64,000 nucleotides of DNA. Source: Janthinobacterium sp. UMAB-56 (GTDB taxonomy: Bacteria > Pseudomonadota > Gammaproteobacteria > Burkholderiales > Burkholderiaceae_D). The stretch is taken from contig NZ_LT607651.1 of assembly GCF_900095265.1 (NCBI RefSeq), forward strand, positions 265,528 through 329,527, read 5' to 3'. Under the pieces are notes generated by a model. That model was not told the origin of the DNA and did not search any database. It worked only from the letters and a program-made list of their open reading frames with translations. Every line of letters begins with the position of its first letter. The first letter of the stretch is position 1. Of the stretch, positions 44,307-53,821 are shown one piece after another. Both the position numbers and the translations under genes were made by a program.

Positions 44307-45056
44307 ATGACCGGCATCCTGTACCTGATTCCCAACCACCTCGGCCTGTCCGACGGCGCCATCGACCCGCTGGCCCAGATCATTCCCGAGCAGGTGCGGC
44401 ACATCACCTCGCAGCTTGATTATTTCGTCGCGGAAAACGCCAAGACGGCGCGCGCCTTCCTGAAATTGATCGGCCAGCAGCATCCGCTGACCAAGCCGCT
44501 GCAGGAAATCACCATTTCCGAACTCAACGTAAATACCCCGGCGCAAGCGCTGGCCGGCTTGCTGGCGCCCCTGCTGGCGGGACGCGATGCGGGCCTCGTC
44601 TCGGAAGCGGGCGTGCCCGCCGTGGCCGATCCTGGCGCCGACCTGGTGCGCCTGGCGCATCAGCACGGCATTAAAGTACGCCCGCTGGTGGGGCCCTCGT
44701 CGATCCTGCTGGCCGTGATGGCCAGCGGCTTGAACGGCCAGAGCTTCGCCTTCAACGGCTACCTGCCCACCGACGCCGCCTTGCGCGCCAAGCGCCTGAA
44801 GGAACTGGAAAGCCGCTCGCGCAATGAAAAACAGACCCAGCTGTTCATCGAAACGCCGTACCGCAACGCCGCCATGCTCGAAGCGCTGGTGGCGCAATGC
44901 GCGCCGTCGACCCTGATCTGCGTCGCCACCGACCTGAGCCTGGAGACGGAAAGCGTGCAGACGTGGAATGGCGGACAGTGGAAGAAACAATTGGCGGCCG
45001 GCAAGGCACCGGACTTCCACAAGAAGCCGACCGTGTTCTTGCTGCTGGGACAGTAA
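44307..45056 (+). CDS. RsmI-like SAM-dependent methyltransferase
   Basis: Member of the tetrapyrrole methylase fold family that includes RsmI, which 2'-O-methylates C1402 of 16S rRNA. The segment GLVSEAGVPAVADPGADLVR and VRPLVGPSSILLAVMASGLNGQ are conserved in RsmI and its relatives, and the N-terminal LYLIPNHLG replaces the usual glycine-rich start. This smaller subfamily (249 residues) beside maf is common in betaproteobacteria and is not proved to be RsmI itself. It is 18 bases after maf. Confidence 0.82.
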   Translation: MTGILYLIPNHLGLSDGAIDPLAQIIPEQVRHITSQLDYFVAENAKTARAFLKLIGQQHPLTKPLQEITISELNVNTPAQALAGLLAPLLAGRDAGLVSEAGVPAVADPGADLVRLAHQHGIKVRPLVGPSSILLAVMASGLNGQSFAFNGYLPTDAALRAKRLKELESRSRNEKQTQLFIETPYRNAAMLEALVAQCAPSTLICVATDLSLETESVQTWNGGQWKKQLAAGKAPDFHKKPTVFLLLGQ

Positions 45057-45068
45057 TCTCCCGCCCAT

Positions 45069-45108
45069 AAAAAAACGCCACGGTCGCATCAACCGTGGCG
45101 TTTCTTAT
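45069..45108. terminator. Bidirectional terminator after the RsmI-like gene
   Basis: AACGCCACGGT and ACCGTGGCGTT form an 11-base stem around a seven-base loop, flanked by an A-run and TTTCTTATT. It lies between the convergent RsmI-like gene and rlmJ. Confidence 0.85.
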
Positions 45109-45134
45109 TCCAGCACTAGCCCAGCCGAGTACGA

Positions 45135-46052
45135 CTATACGCGCCTTGTACCAGTGTTCTTTTGGCCGCCCTTGCCCGTCTCCAGCACGAACTTGGCGCC
45201 ATCGTCGCGGCCCAATACCTTCACCAGGTAGGGCATGACTTCGCGCAACATCGGCTCCAGGGTGTACGGCGGGTTCAAGATGAACATGCCGCTGCTGTGC
45301 AAGCCGAAACCATCGGGCGACGGAGTGTTGACCGTCAGGGTCACGTGCAGCCAGTCCGAGCTGGGCAATTGCTTGAGCTTGTCGGCGAACTGGCGCGATT
45401 CCATGCGCTGCAGCACGGGATACCAGACGGCATACATGCCCGACGGGAAGCGCACGAGGGCGTCAGCCAGGGTGTCCTTGACCTTGCGGTAATCCATCTT
45501 GTCTTCGTATGGCGGATCGATCAGCACCAGCGCGCGGCGCGATGGCGGCGGCAGCAGCGCTTTCAGGCTCTGGAAACCGTCGGCCTTGGTAATGAGCACG
45601 CGCTTGCCGCGCACGGTCGGGCGCTCGCCCTGGGCCAGCGCATGCGCCTCGACCTTGCGGAAGTTATCAGCCAGAATCTTTGCATCGGCAGGATGCAGCT
45701 CGAACAGGCGCAAACGGTCTTGCTCGCGGCTGACCTTGTCGGCGCAGTACGGCGAACCCGGGTAGTAGCGCATCTTGCCGCTCGGATTCATTTCCTTGAT
45801 CAACTTCATGTACTCGGCCAGCGAGGCGGGCAAGTCCGTGCGGTCCCACAGGGGCGCGATGCCCGTTTCGTACTCGGCATTTTTCGAGGCGTAACCACCG
45901 TCAAGCGCATACACGCCCGCGCCAGAGTGGGTATCGATATAACTATAGGCGGTATCTTTTTGATTCAGATATTGCAACAACTGAATCTGCACATAATGCT
46001 TCAACACATCGGCGTGATTACCCGCGTGAAAGGCGTGGCGGTAACTCAACAT
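45135..46052 (-). CDS. rlmJ: 23S rRNA (adenine-2030-N6)-methyltransferase RlmJ
   Basis: Methylates A2030 of 23S rRNA before subunit assembly. The start MLSYRHAFHAGNHADVLKH at ATG 46052, the YIDTHSGAGVY SAM-binding motif and the catalytic DPPYE are all diagnostic. It has 305 residues; the frame extends upstream but the conserved N-terminus fixes the start. Confidence 0.96.
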   Translation of the reverse strand: MLSYRHAFHAGNHADVLKHYVQIQLLQYLNQKDTAYSYIDTHSGAGVYALDGGYASKNAEYETGIAPLWDRTDLPASLAEYMKLIKEMNPSGKMRYYPGSPYCADKVSREQDRLRLFELHPADAKILADNFRKVEAHALAQGERPTVRGKRVLITKADGFQSLKALLPPPSRRALVLIDPPYEDKMDYRKVKDTLADALVRFPSGMYAVWYPVLQRMESRQFADKLKQLPSSDWLHVTLTVNTPSPDGFGLHSSGMFILNPPYTLEPMLREVMPYLVKVLGRDDGAKFVLETGKGGQKNTGTRRV

Positions 46053-46331
46053 AAGCTGGCTAATTCCATAATAAAAATAAACAAAGGCGGGGCTGCGCTG
46101 ACACCGGGCAGGGCATGAAAACAGACTGGAGGAGTCAGGCTGCAGGGCCAGGAAACAGCATGGACCAGCGTAATCAGCGCGCAATTAGCAGCATTATCCA
46201 CCAGAAAGGTGTATTGCATCAAAAAACACGGCTAAACAAGCGCATGCATTCTCAGGACCGAGGAGTCCGGTCGCGGTAGAATACGCGCATCGGGCGCCCC
46301 GCGCCCATCCGCCGACCAATTAGATACGACC

Positions 46332-46760
46332 ATGCACAGCCTCACCCTCACGACCGACAATCGCGCCGATATCGCGGCAACCCTGGCCGGCCCGCGCTGG
46401 ACGGTGGCCTGCCTGTGCGCGCTGTGGTGCGGCACTTGTGGCAGCTACCGCACCACGTTCGAGGAACTGGCCGCGCGCCACCCTGACACCGTCTTCGTCT
46501 GGATCGACATCGAAGACCAGGCCGACGTGGTGGGCGAGCTTGACATCGACAACTTTCCCACGCTGCTGATCCAGCACGAAGACAACGTGGCCTTCTTCGG
46601 CACCGTGCTGCCCGATGGCGGCCTGGCGCACCGCATGGTGCAGGCACAGCAGGCCCTCAGCGGAGACGAACTGGCGGCGCTGGCCGGCAGCACGCAGGAG
46701 CGGCGCGACTGGCAGCGTGACTGCAATCTGCGCAGCATGATCGCCGCCACCCTGGCCTGA
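46332..46760 (+). CDS. Thioredoxin-family protein
   Basis: Thioredoxin-fold protein of 142 residues with the redox motif CGTC in ALWCGTCGSYR and the cis-proline segment NFPTLLIQ. No signal peptide is seen, so it acts in the cytoplasm, probably as a thiol-disulfide reductase. It stands alone; its stop codon lies just before the end of the convergent molybdoenzyme gene. The substrate is unknown. Confidence 0.85.
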   Translation: MHSLTLTTDNRADIAATLAGPRWTVACLCALWCGTCGSYRTTFEELAARHPDTVFVWIDIEDQADVVGELDIDNFPTLLIQHEDNVAFFGTVLPDGGLAHRMVQAQQALSGDELAALAGSTQERRDWQRDCNLRSMIAATLA

Positions 46761-46766
46761 TCCGCA

Positions 46767-49040
46767 TCAAACCAGGCGCAGCGGCAGGCTGCGCAGCCTT
46801 TTCCCCGTCAAACTGAACACGGCATTGGCCACGGCCGGCGCGATGGGCGGCGTGCCTGGCTCACCCACGCCTTCCGGATGCTCGGCGCTGGCGATGATGA
46901 TGGTTTCCACCTCGGGCGTCTGACCCATGCGCAGCACGGGATAGTCGTGGAAATTGCTCTGCTCCACTCTGCCCTCCTTGAAGGTGATCTCGCCGCCCAG
47001 CGCCGCCGACAGGCCGAACAGCACGGCCGACTCCATCTGCTGGGCGATGATGTTCGGATTGACGGCGATGCCGCAATCGATGGCGCACACCACGCGCTGC
47101 ACGCGGATTTCGCCGTTTTCCACGGACACTTGCGCCACTTGCGCCACGATGCTGCCAAACGACTGGTGCAAGGCCACGCCATGTGCATGGCCGGGCGGAG
47201 GAGTGCCTGCCTTGGCCACCGCTGCATCGAGCACGGCCAGGTGGCGCGGGTGCTGCGCCAGCATGGCGCGGCGAAAGGCGATGCCGTCCTGTCCCGCCGC
47301 GTGAGCCAGTTCGTCAATAAAGCTTTCCTTGAAAAAAGCATTGTGCGAGTGGCCCACCGAACGCCAGTAGCCGATCGGCACGGGGCTGTCGGCGATCACG
47401 TGGGCGATGCGCTGATTGGCAATTTCATACGGCATGTCGAATTCGCCTTCGGCCGTGGTCTTGTCCGGTCCCGCGCCGGGCAAGCCAAAATTACGCTGTA
47501 AAAACTGGTGCGTGATGGAACCGCTGACCGATTTATTGTCCCAGGAAGCGATGCGGCCATGCTCGTCAAGGCGCGCCGTAAAACGGGCCAGCGCGGCGGG
47601 GCGGTACATATCGTGCTGTGTGTCCTGTTCACGCGTCCACACCAGTTGCACCGGCGCGCCGCCGCACTGCAGCGCGATGGCCACGGCCTGGGCCACCATA
47701 TCAACTTCCAGGCGGCGGCCGAAACCGCCACCGAGCAACAGCACCTCGATGCTGACGTCCTTGGCATCGACGCCAGCCACTTTCGCCGCCACGTCGACGG
47801 CGATGCCGGGCGCCTGCGTCGAGACCCACAGCCTCACCTTGCCATCCTTCACTTGCGCGGTGCAGTTGACGGGCTCCATGGCGGCATGGGCCAGGAAAGG
47901 CGCGCGGTACTCGGCGCTGACCTGCCGCAAACCCTGCACGGCTTTACTTTCCACCTCGCCGCTGGCGTGGTAGGCATGGCCCGCTTCAGTGTCTAACAGA
48001 CGGGCAAACTCCGCATACACAGCGGTGCTGGACAAGTTCGCTTGGGCACCAGCCTTCCACTGCGTTGGCAAGGCGGCGGCCGCCTGCTTCGCATGCCACC
48101 AGGTATCGGCCACCACGGCGGCGCACGAGACACTGCGCTCTGCCAGCTGCGGCGTCAGGTCCAGCACCTTTTTGACGCCGGGCATGGCCAGGATGGGCGC
48201 CGCATCGAAGGCGGCCAGGGCATCACCCAGGCGCGGCGGCAGATGCAGGGCCGCATACAACATGCCGGGCGGGCGCGCATCGATGCCGAACTGCGCGCTG
48301 CCATTCACTTTGGACGGCGTGTCGCGGCGCGGCGCGGGCTGGCCGATCAGCTTGAAATCCCGGGGCAGCTTCAGCACGGGCGTGCCCGGATCGATGGCAG
48401 CGGCGCGCTGCGCCAGGCTGGCGTAGCTGGCGCGCCGGCCATCCGGGTGCAGCACTGCGCCATCGTGCGTGCGGCACTGTGCGGCCGGCACCTGCCACAG
48501 CGCCGCGGCAGCTTTCAGCAGCATGGCACGCGCCGAGGCCCCCGCCTCGCGCATCGGCCCCCAGCCATCCTTCACGCTCGACGAACCGCCAGTGACAATC
48601 ACGCCCAGTTCGCGCGCCGCCTTGGCTACCGTCCACTGGGCCAGCGCCTTCAGGCGGCCCGCGTCGTCCGGGTGGAACGGCAGGCTATCCTCGAGCATGG
48701 CGACATTGCCGAATATCTTGTCCATGGGCGCCTGGATCAGCCGGACGCTGGCCAGCGGCACGTCGAGTTCCTCGGCCACCAGCATGGGCAAGGCCGTATG
48801 CACGCCCTGCCCCATCTCGCTGCGCGGCATGGCCAGGGTCACGCTGCCATCCGTGCCGATGGCCAGCCAGCCGTTCAGCGCCACGGCGCCATCCTGCAGC
48901 GGTAGCGGCGCGTTGCCATGCAGGCGCTGGCGCGGCGGTAGCACGCCCCAACCCAGTACCAGGGCGCCCACGCCGGCCACGCCGAGACCCAGGCCGCCGA
49001 GCAGAAAACGGCGGCGCGACGGGGAGGATTGTGCGGCCAT
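46767..49040 (-). CDS. Molybdopterin-binding oxidoreductase large subunit (IorB-like)
   Basis: Large subunit of the xanthine dehydrogenase family, resembling isoquinoline 1-oxidoreductase beta and related aldehyde dehydrogenases, and binding the molybdopterin cytosine dinucleotide cofactor. From ATG 49040 (AGGA seven bases before) it has 757 residues. A Tat signal (SRRRFLLGGLGLG) marks export to the periplasm. Motifs include AMPRSEMGQGVHTALPML, LLGGGFGRRLEVD, YWRSVGHSHNAFF and the C-terminal GVGEPGTPPIAPAVANAV. The 2Fe-2S partner subunit and a cytochrome normally encoded beside it are absent, so it is an orphan. Substrate unknown. Confidence 0.88.
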   Translation of the reverse strand: MAAQSSPSRRRFLLGGLGLGVAGVGALVLGWGVLPPRQRLHGNAPLPLQDGAVALNGWLAIGTDGSVTLAMPRSEMGQGVHTALPMLVAEELDVPLASVRLIQAPMDKIFGNVAMLEDSLPFHPDDAGRLKALAQWTVAKAARELGVIVTGGSSSVKDGWGPMREAGASARAMLLKAAAALWQVPAAQCRTHDGAVLHPDGRRASYASLAQRAAAIDPGTPVLKLPRDFKLIGQPAPRRDTPSKVNGSAQFGIDARPPGMLYAALHLPPRLGDALAAFDAAPILAMPGVKKVLDLTPQLAERSVSCAAVVADTWWHAKQAAAALPTQWKAGAQANLSSTAVYAEFARLLDTEAGHAYHASGEVESKAVQGLRQVSAEYRAPFLAHAAMEPVNCTAQVKDGKVRLWVSTQAPGIAVDVAAKVAGVDAKDVSIEVLLLGGGFGRRLEVDMVAQAVAIALQCGGAPVQLVWTREQDTQHDMYRPAALARFTARLDEHGRIASWDNKSVSGSITHQFLQRNFGLPGAGPDKTTAEGEFDMPYEIANQRIAHVIADSPVPIGYWRSVGHSHNAFFKESFIDELAHAAGQDGIAFRRAMLAQHPRHLAVLDAAVAKAGTPPPGHAHGVALHQSFGSIVAQVAQVSVENGEIRVQRVVCAIDCGIAVNPNIIAQQMESAVLFGLSAALGGEITFKEGRVEQSNFHDYPVLRMGQTPEVETIIIASAEHPEGVGEPGTPPIAPAVANAVFSLTGKRLRSLPLRLV

Positions 49041-49050
49041 GGGCTGTCCT

Positions 49051-52000
49051 TTATAGTAGTGAATGATCGATCCAGCGCTCCAGCATATCCTGTGCCAGCA
49101 CCGGGCGGCTATAAAAATATCCTTGCGCCAGCTTGCAGCCATGGCGCAGCAGGAAAGCGGCCTGCTCTTCCGTCTCCACGCCTTCGGCGATCACGGACAT
49201 GTGCATGCTCTTGCCCAGCTGAATGATGGCAATCGCTATCGCTTCATCATTGACGTCCGTCGAGATATCCTTGATGAAGGAGCGGTCGATCTTCAGGGTC
49301 TGCACGGGCAACTGCTTCAGATACGCGAGCGAAGAATAACCGGTGCCAAAATCGTCGATGGCCAGGCCCACGCCGATGGCGTGCAAATCATTGATGAAAC
49401 CGAGGGCGTCGCCCGTGTTCATGATCACCGATTCCGTCACTTCCAGCTGCAAACGCTGCGGCTCCAGCCCCGTTTCCTTCAAAATATCGGCCACCATGCC
49501 GGCGATGCTGCCCCGCTCGAACTGCTTTACCGACAGATTGACGGCCATCTTCGGCACGTGCAAGCCCTGCGCCTGCCAGCGCATCATCTGGCGGCACGCT
49601 TCGTCGAGCACCCATTTGCCCAGCTGGTTGATGAAACCACTGTCCTCGGCCAGCGGGATGAAGCGCACCGGCGGCACCAGGCCCAGTTCCGGGTGGTTCC
49701 AGCGCACCAGCGCCTCGACGCCGACCAGGCGGCCCGTGTCGATCTCCACCTGCGGCTGGTAATTGAGGAACATCTCGTTCTTTTCCAGCGAGCGGCGCAA
49801 AAAGGTTTCCAGGCGCAGCCGCTCGACGCCCTCGCCCGTCATCGACGGCGCATAGAAGCGGTAGCCGTTGCGCCCGCGCGCCTTGGCCTGATACATGGCC
49901 ACGTCGGCATTGCGGATCAGCATGTTCAAATCCAGCGCATCGTCCGGATACAGGCTGATGCCCACGCTGCAGGTGACGAACAATTCGTGGCCGGCCACCG
50001 TGAACGGCTGGTCGAACATGGTCATCAGCTTTTCGGCCACCTGCGTGGCGCCATACTCGCCGTCGATGCGTTCGAGCAGCACGATGAACTCGTCGCCGCC
50101 CAGGCGCGCCAGCGTATCGCCTTCGCGCAGGCGGGCCGCCAGTTGGCCGGCCACCTTTTGCAGCAATTCATCGCCGACATGGTGGCCCAGGGTGTCATTC
50201 ACGTTCTTGAAGCGGTCCAGGTCGATGAACAGCACGGCCAGCTGCTCCTGGTCGCGCGCGGCGCGCAGCAGGGCGTGCTGCAGGCGGTCGTGGAACAGCA
50301 GGCGGTTCGGCAGCGCCGTCAGCGAATCGTGGTGGGCCATGTGGTCGAGCTTTTCCTGCGACTCCTTGACCAGCGTGATATCGCTGAACACGCCCACGTA
50401 ATGCGTGGGGCCGGCGCGCGCGTCGCGCACGGCGCTGATGGTCAGCCACTCCAGATACAGTTCGCCGTTCTTGCGCTGGTGCCATATCTCGCCGCGCCAG
50501 AAACCGGTGGCGGTCAACTCATCCCACATGGCCTGGTAGAACGCCGCGTCGTGGCGCGCCGAGCGCCTCAGCGAAGAATGCCGGCCTACCGCTTCGGCCT
50601 CGGTATAGCCGGTGATCTGCGTGAAGGCGGGATTGACGGTGACGATGATGCCTTCGGCGTCGACTACCATCACGCCATCGGCAATGTATTCCAGCACGGT
50701 GGCCGACAGGCGCAGTTTTTCCTCGGCTTCCTTGCGCGCCGTGATATCGGCATACACCCAGATACTGCCTTCGTTGGGGCGCAGCGGATCGAGCGCGCAG
50801 CCACTGACCAGCGCCCAGAACAGGCTCCCGTCGCGGCGCTTGTACTGGCGCTCCTCGCTGAAATCACCGCCCATGGCCAGCGTCGGATACTGGCGCTCGC
50901 CCGCCTCTTCGAAGTCATACGAAGTCACAAACACGATGGCGGTCGAACTGCCCGTCATCTCGGCATGGCCGTAGCCAAACAGCTCCTCACAGCGGCGATT
51001 GACGGAAATGATGCGGCGATGGCGCACGAACATCACGCCGAACATCACGTTGTCGAGGATCGCGCTTTGCTCCGTCAGCAGCGCTTCGATACGCATCTCG
51101 TGGTGCTTGCGCTGGCTGATGTCGGCAATGATGCCGTCAACCCAGCTGACGCCCTGCCCGCCCGCCTGCGGCTGGCCATTCTCTGCCACCCAGCGCTCGA
51201 TGCCGAAAGCGTCGATGATGCGGTATTCGAGCGCATACGGGCGCACCTCAAGCACAGCCTGGCGCACGGCGCGGCGGTGTTCGCGGCGGTCTTCCGGGCA
51301 GATCAGGTCAGCCCAGGCATGCGTGGTGCCGCGCATGAACTGGCACGCCGAAAAACCGGAAATCTCTTCGATGGCATCGCTGACAAAATCGATGGGGCCG
51401 TCGGGCCGGTAGCGGAAGACGGCACCCGGCACCTGCGTGACGATGGTACGGAAACGCTCTTCGCGCTGGCCCACATCTTCGAACAGCTGGCCGATGGCAG
51501 CGCGCATTTGTTCAAGCTGGGCCGTCAGACGCCCCAGTTCGTCATTGCTGTGCGACGCCAGCGGCGTGTCGAAATCGCCGTGCGACAGGCGGTCGGAAAA
51601 ACGCGTCAGGCGGCGCAGGGGCTTGAGCAGGCGACGATTCAGGAACAGCACGATCAGCGCCATCGACACGGCCAGCTGCGCCCCCAGCACGAAAATATAG
51701 GACATCTGCTTTTCGCGCAGCTCCTGCTGGCTGCGCGCATCGTCCATCTCGACGACGACGTGGCCGATGCGTTCGCCGCGCACGAGGATGTCGCGCTCGG
51801 CGCGGTACAGATTGCCCACGGGCCGCTGCGGCGCCTGCAAGCGGATGAATTCCGTGTCGCCCTGCCCCAGCACCTTCACCTGCAGCACGGCGCGATCACG
51901 CATCACCGACTCGACCAGCGAATGGGCCGATTCCGCATTCATGTTCCACAGCGACTCCTGCACGCCCAGCGCCAGGATGTCCGCATTGCGCTGCAAGGCC

Positions 52001-52176
52001 TCGTTCAGGCTGGTGCGCGCCGACTGGCGCTCATGCACGCCGACCAGCACATAGCTGCCGAAAGTGGCGGGAACGACCAGGCCGCCAAATACCACCAGCA
52101 GCAAGGCGCCGTAGATCGACGAGCCGAACAGCACACGCAGGCTGGCGCGCAGGCGCTCATAAGGTGAATTAAACAT
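49051..52176 (-). CDS. Membrane PAS-GGDEF-EAL protein (cyclic di-GMP turnover)
   Basis: Signalling protein of 1041 residues. A first helix near residues 18-44 and a second near 160-180 bracket a periplasmic region, followed by HAMP (about 182-235), about three PAS domains (240-620), a GGDEF domain (DSLTALPNR, DLDRFKNVNDTLGHHVGD, LGGDEF) and an EAL domain (EALVRWNHPELG, DDFGTGYSSLAYLK, AEGVETEEQA). Both catalytic signatures look intact, so it could make or degrade cyclic di-GMP. Its signal is unknown. It begins divergent from the DUF1993 gene and ends ten bases before the IorB-like gene. Confidence 0.95.
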   Translation of the reverse strand: MFNSPYERLRASLRVLFGSSIYGALLLVVFGGLVVPATFGSYVLVGVHERQSARTSLNEALQRNADILALGVQESLWNMNAESAHSLVESVMRDRAVLQVKVLGQGDTEFIRLQAPQRPVGNLYRAERDILVRGERIGHVVVEMDDARSQQELREKQMSYIFVLGAQLAVSMALIVLFLNRRLLKPLRRLTRFSDRLSHGDFDTPLASHSNDELGRLTAQLEQMRAAIGQLFEDVGQREERFRTIVTQVPGAVFRYRPDGPIDFVSDAIEEISGFSACQFMRGTTHAWADLICPEDRREHRRAVRQAVLEVRPYALEYRIIDAFGIERWVAENGQPQAGGQGVSWVDGIIADISQRKHHEMRIEALLTEQSAILDNVMFGVMFVRHRRIISVNRRCEELFGYGHAEMTGSSTAIVFVTSYDFEEAGERQYPTLAMGGDFSEERQYKRRDGSLFWALVSGCALDPLRPNEGSIWVYADITARKEAEEKLRLSATVLEYIADGVMVVDAEGIIVTVNPAFTQITGYTEAEAVGRHSSLRRSARHDAAFYQAMWDELTATGFWRGEIWHQRKNGELYLEWLTISAVRDARAGPTHYVGVFSDITLVKESQEKLDHMAHHDSLTALPNRLLFHDRLQHALLRAARDQEQLAVLFIDLDRFKNVNDTLGHHVGDELLQKVAGQLAARLREGDTLARLGGDEFIVLLERIDGEYGATQVAEKLMTMFDQPFTVAGHELFVTCSVGISLYPDDALDLNMLIRNADVAMYQAKARGRNGYRFYAPSMTGEGVERLRLETFLRRSLEKNEMFLNYQPQVEIDTGRLVGVEALVRWNHPELGLVPPVRFIPLAEDSGFINQLGKWVLDEACRQMMRWQAQGLHVPKMAVNLSVKQFERGSIAGMVADILKETGLEPQRLQLEVTESVIMNTGDALGFINDLHAIGVGLAIDDFGTGYSSLAYLKQLPVQTLKIDRSFIKDISTDVNDEAIAIAIIQLGKSMHMSVIAEGVETEEQAAFLLRHGCKLAQGYFYSRPVLAQDMLERWIDHSLL

Positions 52177-52437
52177 GCGGCAACAGGGCGACAGGGATCA
52201 GGCAGGCGATCATTGAACTTTACAGGGGAAGTCGGGTGGTCAGGTGGGAAGAAACTTTATCAGGGGCAATTATGCATGGAAAAAGCGGGGAAAGTCACCA
52301 ATAAACACACGCCAGCGCCTACCTCATGTCATATAAACAGGGTGGAAAAACCACACGCGGACCGGTGCGCCAGGCCGGCGCCAGCAGAAAAGCGCGCGGC
52401 TTGCTATCATCGCGCCACTTCATCTAGAGGAACCACC

Positions 52438-52944
52438 ATGACCTTCTCCATCTACTCCGCTTCGATCCCCGTCTTCAAACAGATCCTGGGCAGCCTGGCC
52501 GCCATCCTGGACAAGGCAGAAACGCACGCGCAAGACAAGAAAATCGACCCGAACGCCCTGCTGCAGTTCCGCCTGTTCCCGGACATGCTGCCTTTCGTGC
52601 GCCAGATCCAGATCGCCACCGACTTCGCCAAAGGCTGCGGCGCGCGCCTGGCCGGCGTGGCCGTGCCGCCGTATGAAGACAGCGAACAGAGCTTTGCAGA
52701 ACTGAAAGCGCGCATCGTGAAAACCATCGCCTTCCTGGAAAGCCTGCCGCAAGCGGACATCGACGGCAGCGAAACGCGCGCCATCACCACCGGCAGCGGC
52801 GAAAAGACCAAGCACTTCACGGGCCAGACCTATCTGTTCCATTACGCGCTGCCGCACTTCTTCTTCCACGCCACGACGGCATACGACATCCTGCGCCACA
52901 ATGGCGTCGAAGTCGGCAAAAAAGATTTTATTGGCAGTTATTAA
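52438..52944 (+). CDS. DUF1993 family protein
   Basis: Conserved protein of 168 residues with unknown function. The start at ATG 52438 behind AGAGG is chosen over longer frames. Family features are the N-terminal SIYSASIPVFKQILGSLAAIL helix region, FRLFPDMLPFVRQIQIATDF and HYALPHFFFHATTAYDILRHNG. The fold is predicted to be a four-helix bundle related to DinB-type proteins. No metal or catalytic motif is proved. It ends 104 bases before the DUF1289 gene, which converges. Confidence 0.85.
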   Translation: MTFSIYSASIPVFKQILGSLAAILDKAETHAQDKKIDPNALLQFRLFPDMLPFVRQIQIATDFAKGCGARLAGVAVPPYEDSEQSFAELKARIVKTIAFLESLPQADIDGSETRAITTGSGEKTKHFTGQTYLFHYALPHFFFHATTAYDILRHNGVEVGKKDFIGSY

Positions 52945-52964
52945 TAGTTCACGCCAATAGTACC

Positions 52965-53028
52965 GGGGTCAGACCCTCAATGCCGTTGACACAAAAGTCA
53001 TCGCTGACATGTGAGGGGGTCTGACCCC
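52965..53028. repeat. Long inverted repeat between convergent genes
   Basis: GGGGTCAGACCCTCA (52965-52979) pairs with TGAGGGGGTCTGACCCC (53012-53028), with two extra G in the second arm, around a 32-base loop. Each arm is itself palindromic (GGGTCAGACCC). It probably ends both transcripts, and resembles the hairpins at 11198 and 33191. Confidence 0.6.
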
Positions 53029-53048
53029 AGCAGTTGCTGCTGGCTTAC

Positions 53049-53243
53049 CTAAGTATTCCGGCGCGGATAACCTTGAGAAAGAATCCGCACCCACACCACT
53101 TCCTTCTCTTCATCCGTCATCGACACCCAGTGGGCCACCTCCACCACGCTGCGGCCGCAGCCGCGGCAGATTTCATCGAAAGTCGTCGAGCACACGGCCA
53201 CGCAGGGCGTATCGGGACGGGGCGGCAATGCCTTGTCCGTCAT
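53049..53243 (-). CDS. DUF1289 family small protein
   Basis: Sixty-four residues with the DUF1289 pattern of cysteines (TPCVAVC...CRGCGRSV) and the WVSMTDEEKEVVW segment. Some annotate it as a putative Fe-S protein, but this is not proved. Its start codon overlaps the DUF1415 stop by one base, so the two are translationally coupled. Confidence 0.85.
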   Translation of the reverse strand: MTDKALPPRPDTPCVAVCSTTFDEICRGCGRSVVEVAHWVSMTDEEKEVVWVRILSQGYPRRNT

Positions 53244-53821
53244 CAGGATACCTTCGGCAAGCCGAGCTTTTCCCAGCCTTCGACGCCCAACGCTTCCAGG
53301 GTGGCGATATTTTTATCAAAAATCTCCGACGCTTCCGGGAATGCCTCGACGGCGCGTTCGATGCTGTCTTCGCGCAGCAGGTGCAGGGTCGGGTAGGGCG
53401 AACGGTTGGTATAGTTGCTGATGTCGTCTTCGAACGTCTCGGCAAACTGGTAGTTCGGGTGGAAGCTGGCCACTTGCAGTTCGCCGGCCAGGTGCATGTC
53501 TTCCACGGCCGCGTCGGCCACATCGAGGAACTCGTTGTAGTCGAGGAAATCGTTCAGCGTATACGGATGGATCAGCAAGGTCGTGTCGATCTGCTCGGGG
53601 TCCGTGTCGGCCAGGGTTTGCAGCTCGTCCATCAGCATCGCCAGCAGATCCTCCGGATTGCTCGATTCACACACCACATAGCGGATCTGCTTCTTGACGT
53701 GCACGGCCTTGGCGAACGGGCACAGGTTCAGGCCGATCACGGCCTTTTCCAGCCAGGCAACGGTATTGGCGATGATGACGGCTTTGTCGTCGTCGTGGCG
53801 CGGCGGGGTGTTCATATGCAT
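53243..53821 (-). CDS. DUF1415 family protein
   Basis: Conserved 192-residue protein without known function. The diagnostic segment is VIGLNLCPFAKAV near residue 28, then IHPYTLNDFLDYNEFLDVA and the LASFHPNYQFA-like VASFHPNYQFAETFEDD. It is soluble and probably cytoplasmic. It forms a two-gene unit with DUF1289, a pairing also found in other betaproteobacteria as far as I recall. Confidence 0.85.
   Translation of the reverse strand: MHMNTPPRHDDDKAVIIANTVAWLEKAVIGLNLCPFAKAVHVKKQIRYVVCESSNPEDLLAMLMDELQTLADTDPEQIDTTLLIHPYTLNDFLDYNEFLDVADAAVEDMHLAGELQVASFHPNYQFAETFEDDISNYTNRSPYPTLHLLREDSIERAVEAFPEASEIFDKNIATLEALGVEGWEKLGLPKVS

Noticed and set aside
49063-52167. A plus-strand open frame of more than a thousand codons opposite the PAS-GGDEF-EAL gene
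   Set aside because: It is the antisense shadow of a clear multi-domain gene at high GC; its translation is rich in His, Arg and Gln and has no recognisable domain.
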